A stretch of DNA of 12,804 nt from DATCSE01 sp036568605 (GTDB taxonomy: Bacteria > Pseudomonadota > Gammaproteobacteria > Burkholderiales > Burkholderiaceae_C): NCBI GenBank assembly GCA_036568605.1, contig DATCSE010000612.1, forward strand, positions 1 to 12,804, given 5' to 3'. Made by a program: the position numbers and the translations under genes. The notes under the pieces were generated by a model, which made no database searches, was not told the origin of the DNA, and worked only from the letters and a program-made list of their open reading frames with translations. Below, in pieces: positions 1 through 7,170 of this stretch. The number at the start of each line of letters is the position of its first letter. The first letter of the stretch is position 1.

Positions 1-2
1 TG

Positions 3-380
3 GCGCGCAGGTTCCCCACGCCGCCCGCGACTGCCGGCATCGTTTGGGCCGCCGATGGTTTCGGCCAGTTGACGGAGCCGGCATTCATCCGGGACTTCGC
101 GGGTGACCTGGACCCTGCGGAAGCACGAGCCTACTTTGCCGTTCAAGGACGAGTGGCGAAGGCAACGCCTGCCGCGCGCACGACCGCTGCGGCCTGGCGG
201 ACCAAGCCGTCCTGGTACGCAGTCTCGACACAGGATCGCACCATTGATTCCGACCTCCAGCGGTTCATGGCGAAGCGCATGCAGGCGAAGACCATCGAAC
301 TTGCCGCGAGCCACGTGTCACTGTTGTCACGGCCGCGGGAAGTTGCGGCGCTGATCCTTGACGCCTCGCGCATCGGGTGA
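3..380 (+). CDS. alpha/beta hydrolase, C-terminal part (truncated by window edge)
   Basis: The reading frame is open from the left edge to the TGA at 378-380, so this is the 3' end of a longer gene; 125 residues are visible. The pattern resembles the C-terminal third of small alpha/beta-fold hydrolases (about 230-260 residues, esterase-like). A WYAVSTQDRTI segment would carry the catalytic Asp (codon 234-236), followed by an LQRFMAKRM helix and an ASHVSLLS segment with the probable catalytic His (codon 312-314). The nucleophile serine and oxyanion part lie outside the window. A TTG at 69 could be read as a start, but it would remove half the fold and has no ribosome binding site. The gene ends 13 bp before the operator of the next operon and is probably a separate transcription unit. 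Family call is fairly sure; substrate unknown. Confidence 0.7.
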   Translation, partial: ARRFPTPPATAGIVWAADGFGQLTEPAFIRDFAGDLDPAEARAYFAVQGRVAKATPAARTTAAAWRTKPSWYAVSTQDRTIDSDLQRFMAKRMQAKTIELAASHVSLLSRPREVAALILDASRIG

Positions 381-393
381 ACCCTCGCGTAAG

Positions 394-439
394 GTGAAGG
401 ACTGTCATCCTGGCCTGAAGATACTTCGCTTGTCGTCAT
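394..439 (+). promoter_or_regulatory. probable LysR-regulator operator upstream of operon 1
   Basis: This 46-bp block aligns without gaps to 7125-7170, the interval between the divergent lysR and ABC genes; I count 36 identical positions, including GTGAAGG, CTGTCATC and CTGAAG. A TGAAG direct repeat recurs every 21 bp (395-399 and 416-420), about two helical turns. The segment 416-438 is a degraded form of the perfect TGAAGAC-N9-GTCTTCA palindrome found in the other copy (5 of 7 arm positions pair). An upstream recognition site plus a downstream site overlapping the -35 is the usual arrangement for LysR-type activators. Binding by the LysR protein encoded at 6220-7104 is inferred. Confidence 0.65.
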
Positions 440-458
440 GCTCGCGGGCGCCGAACAT
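430..458 (+). promoter_or_regulatory. predicted sigma70-like promoter of operon 1
   Basis: TTGTCG (430-435) and GAACAT (453-458) are separated by 17 bp and sit at the same offset as TTGTCT-N17-GAAGAT upstream of the ABC operon. The -10 block CCGAACATTCG (451-461) is conserved 10 of 11 with 7182-7192, while the 11 bp before it are almost unconserved. Such conservation suits a promoter rather than chance. The hexamers are weak, as expected for an activator-dependent promoter. Transcription would start near 465, giving a leader of about 85 nt. Confidence 0.5.
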
Positions 459-474
459 TCGTCTCCAGGACACA

Positions 475-541
475 GGAGACGAACAGCCCGGCGTCGCCGG
501 CGTCTCCAGTGGTCCCTCGAACCACCTTTCACGCCGGAGAC
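475..541 (+). promoter_or_regulatory. leader with mutually exclusive hairpins involving the SDR ribosome binding site
   Basis: GGAGAC occurs at 475-480 and again at 536-541, where it is the Shine-Dalgarno of the SDR gene; its complement GTCTCC lies between them at 502-507. The central GTCTCC can pair with the first copy, enclosing a CCGG-CGTCG-CCGG inner hairpin (488-500), or with the second, enclosing GTGGT/ACCAC (509-513 with 521-525). The second pairing would hide the ribosome binding site and the first would free it. The two GGAGAC copies are part of a 10-bp direct repeat (475-484 and 536-545). No known riboswitch or ligand was recognised, and GC-rich DNA forms such stems easily. Confidence 0.3.
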
Positions 542-548
542 GAACGAC

Positions 549-1298
549 ATGCTGCTCGAGAACAAGGTTGCCGTGATCACCGGCGGAGCCGGCCCCAACG
601 GGCTCGGCTTCGCCACCGCCCGCGTCATGGCCGCGCACGGCGCCCGCGTGGCCTTGATCGACCTGGATGCAGCTGAACCTGCAGCTGCTGCCGCGCAACT
701 CGGCACGGCCCACCTCGGGCTGGTGGGCGACGTGACCGACAAGGCCTCGTGCGAGGCCGCGATCGCCGCGGTGCTCGAGGCCTTCGGCCAGGTGGACGTG
801 CTGGTCAACAACGCCGGCATCACGCAGCCGGCGAAGACGCTGGACATCACGGGCCGCGACTACGACCGCATCCTGGACGTGAGCCTGCGCGGCACGCTGT
901 ACATGTCGCAGGCAGTGCTGCCGGCGATGCGGCAGCGCCGGAGCGGCTCCATCGTCTGCATCTCGTCGGTCTCGGCACAGCGCGGCGGCGGCATCCTCGG
1001 CGGCCCGCATTACTCGGCGGCCAAGGCCGGCGTGCTCGGCCTGGCGCGCGCAATGGCGCGAGAGTTCGGCCCGGAGAACATCCGCGTCAACAGCATCGCG
1101 CCCGGGCTCATCGGCACCGACATCATCAAGGGCAAGCTCTCCGAGGAGAAGAAAGCCGAGATCGCCGAGACGATCCCGCTGGCCCGCCTCGGGCGCGCCG
1201 ACGACATCGCCGGCGCCTGCGTGTTCCTCGCCAGCGATCTCTCGCTGTACTGCACCGGCATCACGCTGGACGTGAACGGCGGCATGTTGATTCACTGA
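549..1298 (+). CDS. SDR-family NAD(P)-dependent oxidoreductase
   Basis: A 249-residue classical short-chain dehydrogenase/reductase, the normal family length. Visible motifs: cofactor loop TGGAGPNGLG (11-20), with two residues more than the usual TGxxxGxG; an acidic Asp38 at the end of beta-2, which favours NAD over NADP; NNAG (87-90); catalytic Ser near 139-140; and YSAAK with Tyr155 and Lys159. The position usually held by the structural/catalytic Asn is Ser112 (DVSLRGT). The ATG at 549 is chosen because GGAGA (536-540) lies 8 bp upstream and the protein then begins directly with the Rossmann strand; a longer frame from 438 adds an Arg-rich tail with no support. It is the first gene of operon 1. 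It probably oxidises a sugar, polyol or sugar acid hydroxyl for the pathway fed by the neighbouring transporters; the substrate is not visible. Confidence 0.9.
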   Translation: MLLENKVAVITGGAGPNGLGFATARVMAAHGARVALIDLDAAEPAAAAAQLGTAHLGLVGDVTDKASCEAAIAAVLEAFGQVDVLVNNAGITQPAKTLDITGRDYDRILDVSLRGTLYMSQAVLPAMRQRRSGSIVCISSVSAQRGGGILGGPHYSAAKAGVLGLARAMAREFGPENIRVNSIAPGLIGTDIIKGKLSEEKKAEIAETIPLARLGRADDIAGACVFLASDLSLYCTGITLDVNGGMLIH

Positions 1299-1347
1299 GC
1301 CGCGGCCTCGCCCGCCGGCCACCCCATTCGAACTCCAGGAGACAAGC

Positions 1348-2370
1348 ATGAGCGCATCCAAGGTCCATCTCACACGCCGCCAGGTCATCGCGGGCGCTTC
1401 GGCGCTGCCGCTGTTCTCTATCCTCACGCACCGCGCCGACGCGGCCGAATTCGAACTGAAGTACGCGACCGGACAGGACCCGACCCACCCGGTGAACGTG
1501 CGCGCCAAGCAGGCGCTGGACCGCATTCGCGAGGCGACCTCGGGCCGCGTGGACATCAAGCTCTTCCCGGCCAACCAGCTGGGCAGCGACACGGACCTGC
1601 TGGCGCAGGTGCGCAACGGGTCGGTCGACTTCTTCAACCTCTCGTCGCTGATCCTCGCGACCTTCGTGCCCGTCTCGGGCATCACCAGCGTGGGCTTCGC
1701 GTTCAAGAGCTACGACGATGTCTGGAAGGCGATGGACGGGGAGCTGGGCAACCACATCCGCGCCGAGATCGCGAAGACGCCGATCTTCACGGTCTCCAAG
1801 ATCTGGGACAACGGGTTTCGCCACATCACGTCGTCCACGCGCGAGATCAAGACCGCCAGCGATCTGAAGGGTTTCAAGGTGCGCGTGCCGGCCGCGCCGC
1901 CGCTGACCTCGCTGTTCACCGCGCTCGAAGCGGCGCCGTCGCCGATCAACTTCAACGAGGTCTACACGGCGCTGCAGACCAAGGTCGTGGAAGGGCAGGA
2001 GAACCCGCTCGCGATCATCGCGACCGCCCGGCTCTACGAAGTGCAGAAGAGCTGCAGCCTCTCCGGCCATGTGTGGGACGGCTACTGGGTGCTGGGCAAC
2101 AAGCGCTCGTTCCAGAAACTGCCGGCGGACGTCCAGCAGGTCATCCAGCGCGAGATCGACAAGGCCGCCACCGACCAGCGGGCCGATGTCGCCAAGCTGA
2201 ACAGCTCGCTGGCGACCGACCTGAAGGCCAAGGGCATCAACTTCATCGACGTCCCGCAGGACGACTTCCGCAAGAAGCTGGCGAGCACGAATTTCTACGG
2301 CGAGTGGAAGACGAAGTACGGGGCGGCCGCCTGGGAGCTGCTCGAAAAGGTCTCCGGAAAGCTCGGCTGA
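1348..2370 (+). CDS. TRAP transporter solute-binding protein (DctP family)
   Basis: A 340-residue periplasmic binding protein of the DctP type, usual length. The N-terminus carries a twin-arginine-like signal (TRRQVIAG, Arg10-Arg11), a hydrophobic stretch and a likely cleavage site after ADA (32/33), so export by Tat is plausible. Family landmarks include the FPANQLGSDTDLL segment, the conserved Arg179 in KVRVP, which in this family usually salt-bridges a ligand carboxylate, and the NEVYTALQTKVVEGQENP block. This suggests an organic or sugar acid ligand. AGGAGA at 1337-1342 precedes the ATG by 5 bp. The gene is 49 bp downstream of the SDR and 31 bp upstream of its permease, so they should be co-transcribed. 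Confidence 0.93.
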   Translation: MSASKVHLTRRQVIAGASALPLFSILTHRADAAEFELKYATGQDPTHPVNVRAKQALDRIREATSGRVDIKLFPANQLGSDTDLLAQVRNGSVDFFNLSSLILATFVPVSGITSVGFAFKSYDDVWKAMDGELGNHIRAEIAKTPIFTVSKIWDNGFRHITSSTREIKTASDLKGFKVRVPAAPPLTSLFTALEAAPSPINFNEVYTALQTKVVEGQENPLAIIATARLYEVQKSCSLSGHVWDGYWVLGNKRSFQKLPADVQQVIQREIDKAATDQRADVAKLNSSLATDLKAKGINFIDVPQDDFRKKLASTNFYGEWKTKYGAAAWELLEKVSGKLG

Positions 2371-2401
2371 GCCGTCGTCCACGTCTCGCAAAAGGATGAA
2401 C

Positions 2402-4282
2402 ATGGACATCCCGAGTGACGCTGCGCCTGTCATGGTCTCGGCACGGGCCGAGCCGACCGCGTGGCTCGAGAAGCTGAACAAGGTGCTGGGCACGCTGGTC
2501 GAGATACCGGCCGCACTGCTGGTGCTGGCCGAGGTCGTCGTGCTGCTGATGGGCGTGACCAGCCGGTACGCCCTGCATCGCCCTCTGGTGTGGTCCGACG
2601 AGCTGGCGGGCATCCTGTTCCTGTGGCTCGCGATGCTCGGATCGATCATCGCGTTCCAGCGCGGCGAGCACATGCGCATGACGGCCATCGTGGGCAAGCT
2701 CGCGCCGCGCGCACGGGCGTTCCTGGATCTGGTCGCGATCGCCGCGGCGATCGCCTTCCTGACGTTCGTGGTGCACCCGGCCTACGAGTTCGCGCAGGAC
2801 GAGGTCTACGTCACCACGCCCGCGATGGGCATCGTGAACTCGTGGCGCGCGGCGGCACTGCCGGTGGGCCTGGGCCTGATGCTGCTGGTCGGCTTCATCC
2901 AGATCCTGCGTCTCGGGCCGTTCAAGGACGCCGTGCTCGCGCTGCTGCTCGTGGCCGCGATCGTCGCCGGCATGGCGCTGCTGGGCGGGGGCACGCTGAA
3001 GGCGCTGGGCAATTGGAACCTGCTGCTGTTCTTCGTCGTCGGGGTCGGCGCACTGGTGCTGCTGGGCGTGCCGATCGCGTTCTCGTTCGGCCTGGCGACC
3101 TTCGGCTACATCGCGCTGACCACCGGCACGCCGTGGGTCGTGGTGGTCGGCCGCATGGACGAGGGCATGAGCCATCTGATCCTGCTGGCCGTGCCGCTGT
3201 TCGTGCTGCTGGGCCTGCTGATCGAGATGACCGGCATCGCGCGTGCGATGGTCAGCTTCCTGGCCGACCTGCTCGGGCACGTGCGCGGCGGGCTGTCGTA
3301 CGTGCTGATCGGCGCGATGTACCTGGTCTCGGGCATCTCGGGCTCCAAGGCGGCCGACATGGCGGCCGTCGCGCCGGCGCTCTTCCCGGAGATGCGCAAG
3401 CGCGGCGCGAAGCCCGGCGATCTGGTGGCGCTGCTGTCGGCCACGGGCGCGCAGACCGAGACGATCCCACCGTCGCTGGTGCTGATCACGATAGGCTCGG
3501 CGACGGGCGTCTCGATCGCGGCGCTGTTCACCGGCGGATTGCTGCCCGGCGTCGTGGTGGGCGCGACCCTGGCCGCGCTGGTCTGGTGGCGCTATCGCGG
3601 CGAAGACCTCTCCGCAGTCCGACGCGCCAGCCGGCGCGAGATCGTCAAGTCGCTCCTGGCCGCGATCCCGGCGCTCGCGCTTCCGTTCGTCATCCGCGCG
3701 GCGGTGGTGGAGGGCATCGCCACGGCAACCGAGGTGTCGACCATCGGCATCGTCTACGCGGTGGTCGTCGGGCTCGTCGTGTATCGCCGGTTCGAATGGC
3801 GCCGGCTCTATCCGATGCTGGTGAGCACGGCGGCCCTGTCCGGCGCCATTCTCTTCATCATCGGCGCCGCCACGGGCATGGCCTGGGCGCTGACGCAGTC
3901 CGGGTTCTCGAGCGCACTGGCCGAGGCGATGAAGGCGCTGCCGGGTGGCGCCGTGACGTTCATGGCGGTGTCGCTCGTCGCGTTCGTGATCCTCGGCTCG
4001 GTGCTGGAGGGCATCCCCGCGATCGTGCTGCTCGGACCGCTGCTGTTTCCGATCGCGCGACAGGTGGGCATCCATGAAGTGCACTACGCGATGGTGGTCA
4101 CGCTGGCGATGGGCATCGGCCTGTTCGCGCCGCCGTTCGGCGTCGGCTACTACGCCGCCTGCGCGATCAGCCGCATCCATCCGAACGAAGGGATGAAGCC
4201 CATCGTGGGCTACATGGTCGCGCTCTTCATCGGCACGGTGCTCGTCGCCGCGGTTCCGTGGATCTCGACCGGCTTTCTCTGA
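2402..4282 (+). CDS. TRAP transporter fused permease (DctQ-DctM)
   Basis: A 626-residue, strongly hydrophobic inner-membrane protein joining the small DctQ-like subunit (about residues 1-170, with the SRYALHRPLVWSDELAG motif typical of DctQ) to the large DctM-like subunit (about 200-626). The DctM part shows GVPIAFSFGL, the SGISGSKAADMAAVAP region, ATGAQTETIPPS and a C-terminal GLFAPPFGVGYY segment. Together with the upstream binding protein it would form a sodium- or proton-driven importer. Two ATGs are possible, at 2396 and 2402. AAAGG (2391-2395) touches the first but is correctly spaced, 6 bp, for the second, so 2402 is preferred; the difference is two residues. Confidence 0.93.
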   Translation: MDIPSDAAPVMVSARAEPTAWLEKLNKVLGTLVEIPAALLVLAEVVVLLMGVTSRYALHRPLVWSDELAGILFLWLAMLGSIIAFQRGEHMRMTAIVGKLAPRARAFLDLVAIAAAIAFLTFVVHPAYEFAQDEVYVTTPAMGIVNSWRAAALPVGLGLMLLVGFIQILRLGPFKDAVLALLLVAAIVAGMALLGGGTLKALGNWNLLLFFVVGVGALVLLGVPIAFSFGLATFGYIALTTGTPWVVVVGRMDEGMSHLILLAVPLFVLLGLLIEMTGIARAMVSFLADLLGHVRGGLSYVLIGAMYLVSGISGSKAADMAAVAPALFPEMRKRGAKPGDLVALLSATGAQTETIPPSLVLITIGSATGVSIAALFTGGLLPGVVVGATLAALVWWRYRGEDLSAVRRASRREIVKSLLAAIPALALPFVIRAAVVEGIATATEVSTIGIVYAVVVGLVVYRRFEWRRLYPMLVSTAALSGAILFIIGAATGMAWALTQSGFSSALAEAMKALPGGAVTFMAVSLVAFVILGSVLEGIPAIVLLGPLLFPIARQVGIHEVHYAMVVTLAMGIGLFAPPFGVGYYAACAISRIHPNEGMKPIVGYMVALFIGTVLVAAVPWISTGFL

Positions 4283-4314
4283 CCTTCGACCTCTTCTTCC
4301 ACCAGGAGAACTCC

Positions 4315-5169
4315 ATGTCCGACTTGTCGACGCTCGAAAGAAGCGCCTATCGCATCCGCCGCTACGCGCTGCGCATGGGTGAAGTGCAGGGCCAGGGCTA
4401 CATCGGCCAGGCCTTGGGCTGGGCCGATGTGCTGGCCGTCGCCTATTGCCATGCGATGAGCCTGCGCCCCGCGGAACCCGAATGGGAGGGCCGCGACCGC
4501 TTCCTGCTGTCGCACGGCCACTATGCGATCGCGCACTACGCGGCGTTGATCGAGGCCGGCATCATCTCGGAGGAAGAACTCGAGACGTACGGCAGCGACG
4601 ACAGCCGCCTGCCGATGTCCGGGATGGCGACCTACACGCCGGGCATGGAGATCTCCGGCGGATCGCTGGGGCAGGGCCTGGCCATCGGCGTGGGCATCGC
4701 GCTCGGCCTCAAGCACAAAGGCAACCCGGCCTTCGTCTACAACTCGATGTCCGACGGCGAGCTCGACGAGGGCTCGACCTGGGAGGCCGCGATGGGCGCG
4801 GCGCACCATGGCCTCGACAACCTGATCTGCCTGGTCGACATCAACAACCAGCAGGCCGATGGCCCCTCGGGCAAGGTGCTGGGCTTCGAGCCGCTGGCCG
4901 ACAAGTGGGCCGCTTTCGGCTGGCATGTGCAACGGGTGAACGGCAACGACCTGGCCGCCGTGGTCGGCGCATTCGACCGTGCGCGTGCGCTGGCCGAGCC
5001 CAAGCCGCGGGTGATCCTGTTCGACACCTCGATGGGCAAGGGCGTGCCCTTCCTCGAGTCGCGCGAGAAGAACCACTTCATTCGCGTCGATCCGCCCGAG
5101 TGGCAGCAGGCGCTGCAGATCCTCGACCAGTCCCAACCCTACATGCAACCCGAAGGAGCCCCGGCATGA
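4315..5169 (+). CDS. transketolase, N-terminal (TPP diphosphate-binding) subunit
   Basis: A 284-residue protein matching the first domain of transketolase, in the split two-subunit form. The thiamine diphosphate/metal motif runs from SDG (146-148; usually GDG) to NN (177-178), and RDRFLLSHGH retains the cofactor-contacting His69. Two other histidines of classical transketolase are missing: the SGHPG loop reads QGQGYIGQ (Tyr29 at the His place) and the GHPE loop reads LPMSGMATYTPG. The following GGSLGQGL is intact. The start at 4315 follows AGGAGA (4304-4309) by 5 bp; an earlier in-frame ATG at 4258 overlaps the permease and has no ribosome binding site. The stop overlaps the start of the second subunit by ATGA, implying translational coupling. 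It would transfer a two-carbon ketol unit; the donor is probably not a standard pentose-phosphate sugar. Confidence 0.9.
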   Translation: MSDLSTLERSAYRIRRYALRMGEVQGQGYIGQALGWADVLAVAYCHAMSLRPAEPEWEGRDRFLLSHGHYAIAHYAALIEAGIISEEELETYGSDDSRLPMSGMATYTPGMEISGGSLGQGLAIGVGIALGLKHKGNPAFVYNSMSDGELDEGSTWEAAMGAAHHGLDNLICLVDINNQQADGPSGKVLGFEPLADKWAAFGWHVQRVNGNDLAAVVGAFDRARALAEPKPRVILFDTSMGKGVPFLESREKNHFIRVDPPEWQQALQILDQSQPYMQPEGAPA

Positions 5170-6173
5170 GCACCGTCGCCGAAAAGAAGCCGCGCCTGAC
5201 CACCTCGGCGATGATCGCGTCGATCGCGGGCGAAGGGCAGCGCACCAAGGCCGCGCCGTTCGGCAAGGCGCTGGTCGAACTGGCCGCGAACCGGCCCGAG
5301 ATCGTCGGCCTGACCGCGGACCTGGCCAAGTACACCGATCTGCACCTGTTCGCGCAGGCCTACCCCGAGCGCTTCCACCAGATGGGCATGGCCGAGCAAC
5401 TGCTGATGGCCGCGGCCGGTGGCATGGCCAAGGAAGGGCTGATCCCGTTCGCGACCACCTACGCCGCGTTCGGCACGCGCCGCGCCTTCGACTTCATCCA
5501 CCAGGTGATCGCCGAGGAGAACCTGAACGTCAAGATCTGCTGCGCGCTGCCGGGCCTGACGACGGGCTACGGCCCCAGCCATGCCGCGATCGAAGACATC
5601 GCAATGATGCGCGGCGTGCCGGGCCTGACGATCGTCGACCCGTGCGATGCGCTCGACCTGGAGCAGGCGGTCCCGCAGATCGCCGCGCACAACGGTCCGG
5701 TCTACATGCGCCTGCTGCGCGGCAACGTGCCGCTCGTGCTCGACGAGGTGCCGGGCTACCGGTTCGAGCTTGGCAAGGCCAAGCTGCTGCGCGACGGCGC
5801 GGATGTGCTGATCGTCTCGAGCGGCTTCATGACGATGCGCGCGCTCGAGGTCGCGGCGGCGCTCGAGGCCGACAAGGTCGACGTCGCGGTGCTGCACTGT
5901 CCGACGATCAAGCCGCTGGACGAGACCGCGATCGTCGAAGCGGTGCGCTACAAGAACCGTCTCGTCGTCGTGGCGGAGAACCATTCGGTGGTCGGCGGGC
6001 TGGGCGAAGCCATTGCCAGCACGCTGCTGCGCAACCGGGTCCAGCCGGCAGCCTTCCAGCTGGCCGGCCTGCCCGATGCGTTTCTCGACGCCGGCGCGCT
6101 GCCGACGCTGCACGACCGCTACGGCGTCAGCACCGACGCGCTGGCCGCGCGAGTCAAAGGCTGGATGAAGTAG
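5166..6173 (+). CDS. transketolase, C-terminal subunit (pyrimidine-binding plus C-terminal domains)
   Basis: A 335-residue partner of the preceding subunit. It has the GLTADLAKYTDL segment, GMAEQ (74-78) with Glu77 as the expected proton relay to the aminopyrimidine of TPP, the GPSHAAIEDIAMMRGVPG segment retaining the substrate-loop His, and a transketolase C-terminal domain beginning near GADVLIVSSG. The length fits split transketolases rather than DXS or full-length enzymes. AAGGAG (5153-5158) lies inside the upstream gene, 7 bp before the ATG, and the ATGA overlap supports equal synthesis of the two subunits. It is the last gene of operon 1 and ends 46 bp from the convergent lysR gene. Confidence 0.9.
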   Translation: MSTVAEKKPRLTTSAMIASIAGEGQRTKAAPFGKALVELAANRPEIVGLTADLAKYTDLHLFAQAYPERFHQMGMAEQLLMAAAGGMAKEGLIPFATTYAAFGTRRAFDFIHQVIAEENLNVKICCALPGLTTGYGPSHAAIEDIAMMRGVPGLTIVDPCDALDLEQAVPQIAAHNGPVYMRLLRGNVPLVLDEVPGYRFELGKAKLLRDGADVLIVSSGFMTMRALEVAAALEADKVDVAVLHCPTIKPLDETAIVEAVRYKNRLVVVAENHSVVGGLGEAIASTLLRNRVQPAAFQLAGLPDAFLDAGALPTLHDRYGVSTDALAARVKGWMK

Positions 6174-6186
6174 CCGGCGAGGTCGT

Positions 6187-6218
6187 CGGGCCCTGGGGCC
6201 GCGTGATGGCCCGGCCCC
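6187..6218. terminator. GC-rich stem-loop between convergent genes, possible terminator
   Basis: Two alternative stems overlap here: CGGGCC (6187-6192) with GGCCCG (6208-6213), and GGGGCC (6195-6200) with GGCCCC (6213-6218). The position between two converging stop codons suits a shared terminator. Neither side has a T-run, so intrinsic termination is not well supported. Confidence 0.3.
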
Positions 6219-6219
6219 T

Positions 6220-7104
6220 TCAGCCCTTCGCGGCTTGTGCGTGCAGCCAGCTCACGAAGGCCTCGACCGACGATCGCTTCTCGTGCTTCGCCGGATAGAC
6301 GGCGAAGTGCGCCTTGACCTTGATGGACTTGTCCGCGCCCAGCACCGGGCGCAGCTTGCCCTCGGCGATGTGCTTGCCGGCCATGGTCGCGCTCTCGAGC
6401 GCGACGCCCAACCCTTGCGACGCCGCATCCAGCGACATCTGCGCGCGGTCGAAGCGCAGGCTGAAGCGGTCCGGCGCCCGCTTGTCCGAGAAGCGCGCGA
6501 ACCAATCCGACCACTGCACCACGCTGACGTTGCTCTGGATGAGCGGCACGTTGAGCAGCTGCTCGACGCGACGCAGCCTGTGCTCGCGCAGGTAGGCCGG
6601 GCTCGCGAGCGGCAGGATGCGTTCCTCGAACAGCGGCTCGATGACGAGGTTCGGCCAGTTCGGCACGCCATAGCGAATGTCCAGGTCGGCCTGGCCCAGC
6701 GCGAAGTCGCTGTGGGTGTGGGCCGCTGAAAAATTCAGCGCGATGTTCGGATACGCGAGCGCGAAACCGCGCAGCCTGGGCATCACCCACAGCGTGGCCA
6801 GGCTGGGTGCGCAATGCACGTACAGGCTGTTGCTGACGCCCTGGCGCAGGTCGTCGGTCGCGGTGGTCAGCGCGCCCAGCGCGCCGCCCACGCGCGCCAG
6901 GTACCTTTCCCCCGCCGGGCTCATGCGTACGCCATGGGCGCTGCGCTCGAACAGCCGCACGCCGAGGAAGTCTTCGAGCCGCGCGATCTGGTGGCTGACC
7001 GCCGAGGCCGTGAGGTGCAACTCCGCGGCAGCCAGCGCAAAGCTGCGCCGGCGTGCGACGGCCTCGAACGCCTGCAGGTTCGGGACAGGGGGGATGGAAG
7101 CCAT
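6220..7104 (-). CDS. LysR-family transcriptional regulator (GcvA-like)
   Basis: A 294-residue LysR-type regulator of normal length. The winged helix-turn-helix occupies about residues 8-66, with FALAAAELHLTASAVSHQIARLE (22-44) as the HTH and the LFERSAHGVRMSPAG wing after it. The rest is a type 2 periplasmic-binding-like effector domain. The LTASAVSHQI pattern places it near the GcvA/AmpR branch. It is divergent from the ABC operon and convergent with the transketolase operon. An operator-like repeat lies 21-66 bp upstream of its start and is copied upstream of operon 1, so it probably controls both operons and itself. The ATG at 7104 begins the conserved domain without extension; no good Shine-Dalgarno is seen, which may mean low expression. 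The effector is presumably the pathway substrate or an intermediate. Confidence 0.95.
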   Translation of the reverse strand: MASIPPVPNLQAFEAVARRRSFALAAAELHLTASAVSHQIARLEDFLGVRLFERSAHGVRMSPAGERYLARVGGALGALTTATDDLRQGVSNSLYVHCAPSLATLWVMPRLRGFALAYPNIALNFSAAHTHSDFALGQADLDIRYGVPNWPNLVIEPLFEERILPLASPAYLREHRLRRVEQLLNVPLIQSNVSVVQWSDWFARFSDKRAPDRFSLRFDRAQMSLDAASQGLGVALESATMAGKHIAEGKLRPVLGADKSIKVKAHFAVYPAKHEKRSSVEAFVSWLHAQAAKG

Positions 7105-7124
7105 AGGGGGAACCCGCGCATCAA

Positions 7125-7170
7125 GTGAAGGCCTGTCATCTTAGGCTGAAGACTTATCTCTTGTCTTCAC
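7125..7170. promoter_or_regulatory. probable LysR operator between lysR and the ABC operon
   Basis: It contains a perfect inverted repeat TGAAGAC-N9-GTCTTCA (7147-7169) preceded by a TGAAG half-site 21 bp upstream (7126-7130). GTGAAG and CTTCAC close the 46-bp block at both ends. It matches 394-439 at 36 of 46 positions without a gap. It lies in the divergent lysR-ABC spacer and overlaps the predicted -35 of the ABC promoter and the predicted lysR promoter, the textbook placement for an autoregulating LysR activator. Confidence 0.75.
7138..7167 (-). promoter_or_regulatory. predicted lysR promoter
   Basis: On the minus strand, AAGACA (7167-7162) and TAAGAT (7143-7138) are spaced by 18 bp, about 34 bp before the lysR start codon. 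Both lie inside the operator block, so binding of the regulator should affect its own transcription. The TAAGAT sequence is not kept in the 394-439 copy, where no divergent gene exists. Hexamer matches are moderate. Confidence 0.35.

Noticed and set aside
69..380. Complete 103-codon gene starting at TTG 69
   Set aside because: The frame is open to the window edge and the residues before 69 continue the hydrolase pattern, so it is the 3' end of a truncated gene.
438..548. N-terminal extension of the SDR from an ATG at 438
   Set aside because: The added 37 residues are Arg/Ser-rich, overlap the predicted promoter and hairpin leader, and have no ribosome binding site, unlike the ATG at 549.
2243..4180. 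Long minus-strand open frame (645 codons) opposite the TRAP permease
   Set aside because: The translation is a low-complexity run of Arg, His, Asp, Gln and Ala with no domain pattern. It is the usual antisense shadow of a high-GC gene; the plus-strand permease is clearly real.
4258..4314. Upstream in-frame start of the transketolase N-terminal subunit
   Set aside because: It lies inside the permease gene and lacks a ribosome binding site; the ATG at 4315 has AGGAGA at the right distance.
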